A stretch of DNA of 64,000 nt, from NCBI RefSeq assembly GCF_002078875.1, contig NC_034421.1, positions 6,443,935-6,507,934 on the forward strand, in the 5' to 3' direction. The stretch comes from Numida meleagris. Its lineage: Eukaryota; Chordata; Aves; Galliformes; Numididae. A model generated the notes under the pieces. That model was not told the DNA's origin. It was given only the letters and a program-made list of their open reading frames with translations, and made no database searches. The translations under genes and the position numbers were made by a program. This document shows, piece after piece, positions 55,949 to 64,000 of this stretch. How positions within the stretch are numbered: the stretch's first letter is position 1; every line of letters begins with the position of its first letter.

Positions 55949-57379
55949 GAGGGTGGGGAAGTGCTTTTTGGGTATAAGGCTGGAAGAAGTCGACAAATTC
56001 AGGTTACAGTTGAGAAAACGTTTGTGCTCAAATAAATAAGCACTTGGGAAACATTCAAACGTTGCACTTTCACCTCTTTGGAATGGTATTTCACCCCTTT
56101 TTACTATGTAAGCTACCAATGCTTTCCAGAAATAACATTCAAAAGGGTTAAAATGTTCTGCCCGACCACCCAAAAGATTTTCTCCCTTCTCTTTTTATTG
56201 CACTGGATAAAAAGAAAAACTTTTTTTTTGTTGTTGTTCAAATAAACTTGAAACAATTCCTTCTCCTCTCTCCTTCCCTCCAGTTGTTTGTTTTTTTTTT
56301 TTTTTTTGGTTTGGCCAGCGAGCGGAAAAATCAATTATTCGCACTCCTCTAAACTGATAAAAAAAGCTTCAGGACTCCACAAAGAGGCTCGAGGGAGCGG
56401 TTATGTTATACAGCAAATGAAATGCTCTCTGGATTCCCTGCTTGCCCGCAGCAGCAGCGCTGCAGGGACAAACCCAGTGCAGCTGAGCTGGCACCCAATG
56501 CACTGCAATCGCCTCGTTGTGTCCAGCACAGCCCCTGCTGGTGTGCAGCGCCCAAACATCCTCACTGCTGGTAGGAAATGTGGGCAAAAAGAGAAAAATA
56601 GTATTTTTATTTTATTTATTTTTCCAGGATAGCAAGAAATCGACGAGCATCCAAGCATCCCAAGCATCTTCTTGGTTCAAACATCTCATTGGAAAGTAAC
56701 TTAATGCAGAACTTCAGCAGAATTCCTCTCTTCTCTTCGGGTCTATAAAAATCTGCTAGGAAAGCAGTTGGGGCAGGAGAACTGCCCTTGTGACACTGGA
56801 ACAAGACCCACAGCACCAGCGCTGTGACAACAGATCTGGGTCATTTCCTCCTGTAAAAGCTCTCAAGGAAATGAAATCAGAGATGCAGAGGGGTGAAGAT
56901 GGGAATCTCTGCGTTCCGGCACAGCCGATGGCAGTGAGCTGAGGGTAGCTCAGCCAGGCGCTGGGTGCAGCACAGCTCTGCTGCTGGGAAGCTGGAGCTG
57001 GTAAGGCCATCCCTGCAGCCTGGCACTGGGGGACACCAAACGTTTGTCCGAGGCTACACACGGACCAAGCTGGGGACAGTGCTGGGGAACCTCAGCGCCT
57101 TGCTGACACGGAGGCAAGCAAGATGTGGGGAGGGCATTGGGGCAGCTGAGCCCATGGTGGTCCTTGGTGAAAGAGCTGTGTGCCTCTCAGAACTCTCTCC
57201 CACGAACATACGGAGCTTGTCAGGCCAGCAGCGCTGTCGGTGCCAGGCTGAGTGGATCAGCAGACACCCCAAAAGGGCTCTGTGTCTCCAGGCTGGGCTG
57301 CAACCTCCCTATCTGAACCCATCACCTCTCAGCAGCTCTCTGGGGACAAGGGGTCCCCATTGCCCGCTCTTCTCCTCCC

Positions 57380-58370
57380 GGAGAGCTGTGCAGCCCAGTG
57401 CCGCGTTCCATGGGTCCCCATCCCGGGGAGTAACGGGGCCGGTGGGCAGCGGGGGGCCTGGCTCTGGCACTGCTGCGGTACCCTCCGGGAGTCCCCGCTG
57501 CCTCCAGCCCGGGGGGCTCCGAGCGGCCCTGGGTGGACCGCGGCAGCCGAAGCGGCGCTCTGAGCAGCCCCGGGAGGCCCCGATCCACGCAGCCCCGCAT
57601 CCCCGCTCCGCGGGCATCCCCTCTCCACCCGCCCCCGGGACACCACCGGATCCGTCCGCCCCGTCCCCGGCTCCGCCCGCCCCGTCCCCGTCTCCAACCC
57701 CAGCTCCGCCTCTCATCCCCGGCCCCGTTCCCGTCCCCGCTCTCCGCGCTCCCGGGCAGCGCGCAGTATGGCCGCGCTGCGCAGCGCCCCGACCCCAGCG
57801 CCGGCCCCGACCGCGGCCCCGGCCCGGGCCCGCCCCTCCGCGCCCCGCCGCCCCGCGCCCGCCCCGCGCCGCGCATAAAAGGGCCCCGCGGCCGCCCGCC
57901 CCCGCTCCGCCGCGCTCCGTTCCGCCGCGCTCCTCCGCCCGCCCCGGCCATGGCTAAGGACCAGCTGAAGCCGCGGCTGTGCCATATGCTGAAAGGGGAG
58001 AACGGCTACGGCTTCCACCTGCACGGCGAGAAGGGCAAGAGCGGGCAGTTCATCCGCAAAGTGGAGCCCGGCTCCCCCGCCGAAGCGGCCGGGCTGCGCG
58101 CTGGGGACCGCGTCGTGGAGGTGAACGGGCTCAACGTGGAGCAGGAAACGCACCACCAGGTCCGGGCTGGGGGAGTGGGGAGTGGGGGGGAGGGGGGAAG
58201 GAGGAGTGCGAGGGTCCCCCCCAGGCTGACCCCCCCCCCCAGCCGCGGTGCCGGCTGCCCCGTGCGGGCATCTCCCCGGATCCCTTCGGAGCATCCCCTC
58301 CCAGCGCGGTGCCGGGGGTGCCCGGGCAGGGTGGGTGCCCCAGCGTAGGGCTCGGCCTGCGTGGAGTTCT
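57380..58370 (+). promoter_or_regulatory. NHERF2: NHERF2 CpG-island promoter
   Basis: Very GC-rich block around exon 1. It includes a C-rich run of CCCGTCCCC/CCGCCC units (about 57655-57760) and a TATA-like CATAAAAG at about 57874, 76 bases before the ATG. Long frames on both strands here are compositional. Confidence 0.7.
57950..58159 (+). CDS. NHERF2: NHERF2 coding exon 1 (residues 1-70)
   Basis: ATG at 57950; ends in codon CAG of ETHHQ with donor GTCCGG at 58160, phase 0. The donor is weak (GTCCGG instead of GTRAGT). Frame and protein continuity with exon 2 still support it. Confidence 0.95.
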
Positions 58371-61300
58371 TGCAGCCCGGAACACCTCGTTCCCACGAGA
58401 ACAGCCGTGTCCCTGCTGCAGGAGGATGTTGTAATCGTGGCAGCCAGGAGAGCGAGGTGGGAGAGCCGAAGGTGTTTTGGTATGGGCAGGGCACTGCTGT
58501 GTTATGCAATCTATGGCAAAAAGGAATCGGGAGACCTGGGCTTTATTTCCGGCTCTGCTTGGTGCTTTTTTTGGTCACTTTAAGCAAGCTGCTGCTGCTG
58601 CTGCTGCAGCCCAGGGTGGGCAAGGATGTCTCCCAATCTACAGATAAAGCTCCACAGATGTTCAGCGGTTTGAGTGGCTGAAAGGTGATAGGGCTTTGTA
58701 GGGTTTAGTATCTACTGTAGGGCATGGCTGGAACTGGAGGGGATCCTAACAAGTCAGGTCCCAGCTCTGCAGGAGGAGCTGCACTCTTCAGGCCGCGTCC
58801 ATTTCTGTTTATAAAACCAAAACTTGTGTTTGTTGAATAGCTCAGCGCAGAGAACACGCAGTGAGGCTGGGGCAGCCGCTGCACAGCATCATGGTGCCTT
58901 GGGTCCAGGGCCTCACTGCAGGAGCCTGGCACTGCTGCCAACGATGTATCATTGCGCAGCAGGGTTATGGTTTGTGCAGCCTTCAGATCCAGCACTCTTT
59001 TGGGGGTGTGTGTATGGGTTTTGAGTTCCACCTACAGGTATGGAAGTGGTGTGCTCCAGGGCAGAGCCTTTCAGGGCACCACGAGCAGCTCAGGTGGCTC
59101 CAATAAAGCCCTCAGTCCACCCCCCCACCCCGTGCCTAGATTCATAGGTTCCCATGCTGATTTTGCCTGTTTAGATAATCTGAGCCAGCTCTGTGAAAGT
59201 CGATGTTTGTCTTGAATGCGATTTCAAAACCACCCGAGGAGGCTCCGTGCTTTGATCCCGCTGGGCAGCGAGGCGGGCGGCGCTCCCCTGTTGGAAAGCA
59301 GCGCAGCTCCCCGCTGGAATTCGGATGCTGGGGAAGGAGCGATAGCGGCTCCAAGGCGGCCTGCTGCGGCTTTGAAATGTGCAGGGGCTTCTTGTAGGCC
59401 AAGGGGAATGGGGGAGATTTTCCCTCTTCTGTTTCCAGCTGGTGGAAGAGGAATGGAGCTCTGGCATCACTGCTGCGGAGCATAGGATGGAATGTTCTGT
59501 TGGGGAGCAAAGAGCCCCAAATTATTCCTGCTGCGATGGCACCAGTGCCTGAGCATGCCCCAGGACCTGCTCTTCCTGCCCAGCCCAGCCAAGGAAAATG
59601 ACTTTCCCCAATAAAATGCCAACCATGGGCATGCTGCAGGATGGGCGATGCTGCTCTGGTGCCTGAGCACAGTTGGGACTGAGTACTGCTCCAGCTTCGC
59701 CTCTTCATGCTGTTGTGATCTCCGTCCTTGGACAAGTAACGCTTCTCCATGCACATCTGAAGCTGTGGCAGGATGGCGCTGGGAGCAAACAAGGCCTCGC
59801 TGTTTGGTGTAACTGTTTCTGGCCTAAGCTAGCGATGTAAGGAGCAGGACGTGCTCCCAGGGTGTCCTGTTCCGCCTGGGATGCGGTGCTGCAGCCTGCT
59901 CCTGGCAGTGGGCAGAGCAGATGGGTGCTGCACTTCTGATCCTGTGGCACAGTGAAACCTTGGGAGGGGGCTGAACTGGGGCTGTGCGTGGGATGTGTAT
60001 GGGACATGTGTGTGTCCTGCGGCTGTGACACTCCTGGGGTGCCTGCAGTGCTGGTGGCCAAGAGCAGCCCCTTTGTGTGGCCTTGACACATCCTGAGGAG
60101 TGTGTGGGAGCTTGTGCCGTGGTGGTCTCAGGTAGGATCCCTTCTTCTTTTTATGCCTCTGCACCAGCGGAGTAAGCCCGGAGGTGACCAAGCTGTGCTG
60201 GTGGCACAGGAAAGCCCTCAGGTCCCCTCTAGTGACACCAGAGCTGTGCACGTGGAAGGTGTCCACAGCATCCAGGGTGGGAGGGAAGAACTGAGGCCCT
60301 GCCAGCACTGTGGGGCTCTCTGGGGCTGCTGGGCTCTGCTCTGGGCCGGTGCTGGCTCCCAGGGTGGGAGCGGGTTTGGGTGGAGCTGCAGAGGATGTGG
60401 GGCAGGGAGCTGTGCAGAGCAGGTCCAGAGGTGCCGGATGCAGAGCGGACGCTGAGCTGTCCTCAGAGCTGCGGGTGTGGGTGCTGGCCATGGCTCGGAG
60501 GCGGGTAGGAGATGGGTGCTTTGCTGGGTGCCTGCTTTGCTCTCTGCCCCGCTGCTCTGTTTCCAAGGACATCATTCCTGTGGGAGCTGGAGGCAGCTTG
60601 GCCCGTTGTGCTATGGGCAGTGCTTCGTGGCACCTGTGTTGGGTTGGGATGCTTCTGGTGTCCTGTTCAGCTTTGCTGTCCCAATGCTGTCGCTGTTTGG
60701 AAGGATTTGGGAGCTTGCTGAGGGTTTTGTGATGTGAGCTCTCGAGTACTCGCAGTGCAGTATGCACAATGCTTGGTCTCTAGCAGCAGCATGGGGGCTT
60801 TCCAAAAAGGAGAGCGCTTTGCTTTGTGAGCAGCTTTGAGGAACGTGCCCTGGCAGCTGTGGTTTCTCCCATGAGTGGTGCTTGACAGGGACTCCAGGCT
60901 CCTATGCTGGCGGCAGATCTGTGGTGCTATGCTGGATCTGCACGACTTTTCTCCCTGCCAGTAGTGAGAACTACTGTGCTGCAATAGTGCCTGCAGAACC
61001 CAAACTGCAGGGCCTGAGGAAGATGGAGGGATGTGCAGGACTCTACAGTTGCTTTTCTTGCATGCTTCCCCGTGTTGCTGCCCATCTGCACCTCCTGCCA
61101 CTGCACATCAGCTGCCTGCTCCCTGTCCCCTTCTGGAGGTGTGCCCTGGCAGATGCTGCCTTGCCGGTGTCAGCAGTATCACCTGCTGTTGCACAGAAAT
61201 AGATCTGAAAAGGAGCAGATGGATTTTCTGGGGTTCAGCGGAGCAGCACCCTGCAGGCAGGCTATGGGTGGGAGCCCTCCTGGTGCGGGGCGGTGGGTGT

Positions 61301-62947
61301 TGGTGCTCGCTGGGTTGGTTGGCTCAGCACACTCAGCCTTGTCTGCAGTTTATAAATTTCGTCTTGGTTGTTTTTTTTTCATTTTGCAGATACCGGCTCT
61401 GTTGACCTTGAATGGAGCTTGCAGGGGAGTAAATAAACGCTGGCTAATTGCACATTAGGCTCGTTTGTCACTTCTAACCTTGGCAGTTGCAGTATCTGGC
61501 TGGCCTGACCTAGATAGGGTAGAAGCTGTAAGGAACCCTGCGTTGCTTCAGGGCTTCCCCAGCACACCCAGGGTGTTGCAGGGCCGTGAGTGGTGGCAGT
61601 GTCACCTCTGCAGCTGGGGAGGGTGGCAGAGCTGCATCACCAGTGGTATCCATCCTCCACCTTGGGATGAAGGCCTGTACAGGCAGCAGGTGGTGCCCTG
61701 TGGGATACCACCCTGGGGCTGGAGGCAGGGGGTTCTGGAGGCTTTTTCTGCCCTTTTCCTGCGTGTGTCCCATCAATGTGCCCCGTTCCCACCTTACCCT
61801 GCTGTGCTGTACTCATGTGCCTGCTCAGCTTCCCGAGAGCTGAGCGCAGCTCTCCGCTTTCCCACGTGTGAGCTGCCCCGTGCTCCCCTTCCTCCCTGCT
61901 GGGCTGACACCGCCAGCTCCTTTCAGAGGATCTGCAGTCACAAAAAAAGACGTGAAAAAGTGAGGCTGTGCGAGGACAATGGTCCCTTTCAGCCGTGCCT
62001 GGAGCTGGAGACCAGCAGGGACGGGCTCATCTCCTGGTGCTGGTTTCCCTTATCTCTGCTGTCCCATCGTGCAGAGGGATGAATGCGCGGATCAGATTGT
62101 TGCTTTCATAAATCTGCCCCGGGTGGGGGGAGCCAGGATGCTGCTGGGGAGAGTGCAGCAAAAGCAATTGAGACACTGCATTTGTGCACTGGTTCTTAGT
62201 GTAACCCAGTTTTCCACCCTGAGTCTGGTTCCCTGCCCTGCCCCTGAGTATGCGGGGAGAAAGAAGCCCCATATAAAGGTGATGAGACTTTGCAGGGCGG
62301 TTTGTACAGTGGAACTGCGCTGTTCCTCTGAGGGATGAAGTCAGGCAGGAGGATTCGGGATGCTTGGTGTGTGATGGAACAGCATGTTTGCAAGTGGAGC
62401 AGAGGGGATGATGCCCAGCAGTGTGCGTGCAGGTGTCTCAGGCAGATCTGTCCCTTGGGTTGGACTGGAAGGAGTTCTCACTGTCACCACTGGCTGCAGG
62501 CTGTGCCATCATGAAGGATCCCGAATCTCTGCCCTCCTCCCCTGTTGCCTATAGAAACTGCAACAAATGTGCACCCTGCAGTGAGATGGAAGCTGCGGGA
62601 GAGCGCCAATGGACTGAGGGTCCTGAGATACAGCTAACCCCCGAGTGTGGGGAGTCCCTGGGCTTCTGCTCACGTCTCTTTCTCCTTTGCAGGTGGTGCA
62701 GCGCATCAAAGCGGTGGAGACAGAGACCCGCCTGCTGGTGGTGGACAAGGAGACGGATGAGTACCTGTGCAGCCTGCGCCTGACGTGCACAGAGGAGATG
62801 GCGCACAGCGGGGTCCTGCTGGGCTCTGGCATCTCACCCTCCAAGTCGGTGGGCAGCGACAACGGGGAGGTGTGGAAGCCACAGCTGGAGCTGAGCGCGG
62901 GCAGCCTGCAGCGGCACTCACACAGCTTCTCGCACGGCAGCAGGAAG
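57950..62947 (+). CDS. NHERF2: NHERF2 (SLC9A3R2), first two coding exons, runs off the window
   Basis: Exons 57950-58159 and 62693-62947 encode residues 1-155. The later exons, with PDZ2 and the ERM-binding tail, lie beyond base 64000. NHERF2 is a membrane-cortical scaffold that links ezrin-radixin-moesin proteins to transporters and receptors such as NHE3 and CFTR. The visible part is PDZ1, residues about 8-90, with the GYGF carboxylate-binding loop at 19-22 and the motifs [47 protein letters not shown] and [11 protein letters not shown] Ser-rich linker follows. [13 protein letters not shown] and LTCTEEMA favour NHERF2 over NHERF1. The N-terminus (MAKDQLKP) differs from human but sits in a good start context (GGCCATGG). 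The exon boundary between HHQ and VVQ is the family's usual one. Confidence 0.95.
58160..62692 (+). other. NHERF2: NHERF2 intron 1
   Basis: 4.5 kb with acceptor TTTCTCCTTTGCAG. It contains a short CTG run (about 58588-58607). No mobile element or other exon is recognised. A 312-codon minus-strand frame at 59829-60767 has no domain similarity. Confidence 0.75.
58588..58607. repeat. Short CTG trinucleotide repeat
   Basis: About six CTG units in NHERF2 intron 1, ending CTGCAGCCC. Confidence 0.85.
62693..62947 (+). CDS. NHERF2: NHERF2 coding exon 2 (residues 71-155)
   Basis: Acceptor CTCCTTTGCAG before 62693, donor GTGAGG at 62948, phase 0 at both ends. It encodes the end of PDZ1 ([20 protein letters not shown]), the LTCTEEMA segment and a Ser/His-rich linker ending [11 protein letters not shown]. 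Confidence 0.95.
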
Positions 62948-64000
62948 GTGAGGGCAGAGCCGGTGTGGGGCTGGACAGCAGGATGCGTCCCTTTGCAAGT
63001 GTGCTTCCCATCCACAAACCTTCTGTATGTGGCTGTGGGAGCCTCAGCGTGTCCCAAAGCTGTGGGTGAGCTGCCCCGTGGCCTTGCTTGCTCTGCTGGA
63101 TGCAGCGTTGGCTGCTCCTGGAAGAGCCACAGAGAGCTGAGGAGGGCAGCCAGCCCTGGGGACAACCAGTCTGCCCTGGCTGATGTCCTTGTGCCCTTGT
63201 CCATGGGGACAGGCAGCAAAGGCTGTGGACGTGGTGAAGCTGGACTCCTGAACTCAGTTCATTTCTTCTCTGTTACTTCTAGGATGGAGGGAACAGCTGG
63301 GTCGAATGTGTTCTCAGCTTTTTGCTGAAATAGGAAGGAAACTAGCTCTTTTTCAAGTGGTCTGAGTCTGGGCTGTGATTCTGCAGTAAGCGCCTTTTAT
63401 TGGTAAACTCCTTTCCAGCAAGGAAAGAATTTGAGGTGGAAGATGTCCAGTTTCCGTGGCTGGCTCCCTGCTGGGAGGGCGGTGATGGCACAGCCTTGCA
63501 CGCGCAGATAGGCAGCGCTCAGCCCCAGCACTGCCCATGCACACACTGGGTGTGAACGTGGCAGGGAGCGAGCCAGTCCTTGTCACCACCGTGCAGCTGG
63601 CTGTCCCCACCTGAATCGCTCTGCAGCCCCGTGGTGCTGCTTACAACCAGGCTGTGCAAGGCTTTCCCTGCTCCCAAATCCAGCTTTAGCCCTTGATGCC
63701 CTCAGGAGCCCCTGTAGGCTCAAGCAAATTCTGCATGGGGATGAGGTGTAGGGCAGGCTGCAGAGTTATGTGTGGGGTTCTGCCTCCAGCCCTCCCCCCC
63801 CGCCCTCGTATGAGGCTGCTTGTGTTGGGCAGGGCTGTGCCTGTCCCAGGGCTGTGCTGGTTTAGGGGGCTGCCTTTCCTGGGGATGTCAGAGGACAGGC
63901 TGCAGGCTGTGGCGTGAAGGCATCTAAAGGGCTCTGGGTGACAATGGAAGTCAATGTCGTGGGGCTCATATCCCCCTGGAATGGTTGGTGGGACAGGAGA
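62948..64000 (+). other. NHERF2: NHERF2 intron 2 (start)
   Basis: Begins with GTGAGG and runs to the window edge. No further exon with PDZ2-type sequence is seen. Confidence 0.75.

Larger units (their letters stand above)
51481..57379. other. Intergenic interval between NPW and NHERF2
   Basis: 5.9 kb without a convincing gene. It holds a cluster of GATA-type sites (53537-53634), a 16-bp minisatellite (54055-54178), an inverted repeat of CAATTA sites (54252-54303), an ATT microsatellite (55926-55948) and T/GTT runs near 56220-56310. Overlapping long frames at 52.6-53.5 kb are open on both strands and look compositional. Confidence 0.7.

Noticed and set aside
56965..57957. 330-codon plus-strand frame leading into NHERF2 exon 1
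   Set aside because: CpG-island artefact of low-complexity Pro/Arg/Ala sequence. It runs out of frame with the NHERF2 coding sequence.
59829..60767. 312-codon minus-strand frame in NHERF2 intron 1
   Set aside because: No domain, biased His/Pro/Ser composition and no promoter or splice evidence. It is probably a chance frame in GC-rich intron.
1..64000. CRISPR arrays, prokaryotic operons, endogenous retrovirus genes, tRNA or rRNA genes
   Set aside because: I looked for direct repeats with spacers, gag-pol-like frames, paired LTRs and cloverleaf signatures. None was convincing by eye. The content is ordinary avian genomic DNA.

Overview
The window reads as vertebrate, and specifically avian, nuclear DNA, most likely from a galliform such as chicken. 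The genes are intron-rich with GT-AG splice sites and CpG-island promoters. The only interspersed repeats I recognise are 5'-truncated CR1 LINE fragments, the dominant bird LINE; I see no Alu- or L1-like elements. The gene order SYNGR3 > ZNF598 < NPW > NHERF2 > matches human 16p13.3, which in chicken corresponds to chromosome 14. That synteny is from knowledge; the gene identities are read from the sequence.

Layout. Positions 1-1290 are non-coding and may hold the 3' end of an upstream gene. A tandem minisatellite (about 1290-2000) abuts the CpG-island promoter of SYNGR3 (+; four coding exons 2313-19295; 230 aa), followed by a long AT-rich 3' UTR that may reach about 24085. ZNF598 (-; twelve coding exons between 38936 and 26018; 883 aa) is tail-to-tail with SYNGR3: the distal poly(A) signals of the two genes are only about 50 bp apart. 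A roughly 10 kb gene-free interval (39.3-49.1 kb) holds two CR1 copies, a pentanucleotide satellite-like tract with a 70-bp assembly gap, and AT-rich blocks that resemble conserved regulatory DNA. NPW (+; exon 1 at 49661, small second exon at 51080) encodes the prepro form of neuropeptide W. After another non-coding interval with a GATA-site cluster and an inverted repeat of homeodomain-type sites, NHERF2 (+) begins at 57950. Only its first two coding exons (PDZ1 and the following linker) are in the window.

The genes do not form a functional operon. SYNGR3 is a synaptic-vesicle tetraspan protein, ZNF598 a ribosome-collision E3 ligase, NPW a secreted neuropeptide precursor, and NHERF2 a PDZ scaffold. 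All splice junctions reported were checked by hand for GT-AG and reading-frame continuity; the exon totals give intact frames for SYNGR3 and ZNF598.

I found no clearly new protein system. The most notable signals are non-coding: 20/40-bp tandem arrays in front of two promoters, a repeated ACCATAGAG / TAGAGCGCCRCC module upstream of ZNF598, overlapping convergent 3' ends, a strong RNA hairpin in the SYNGR3 3' UTR, a 26-bp perfect palindrome in a ZNF598 intron, a 19-bp tandem duplication that doubles an AP-1 site, and a microsatellite that appears to have grown from a CR1 tail.
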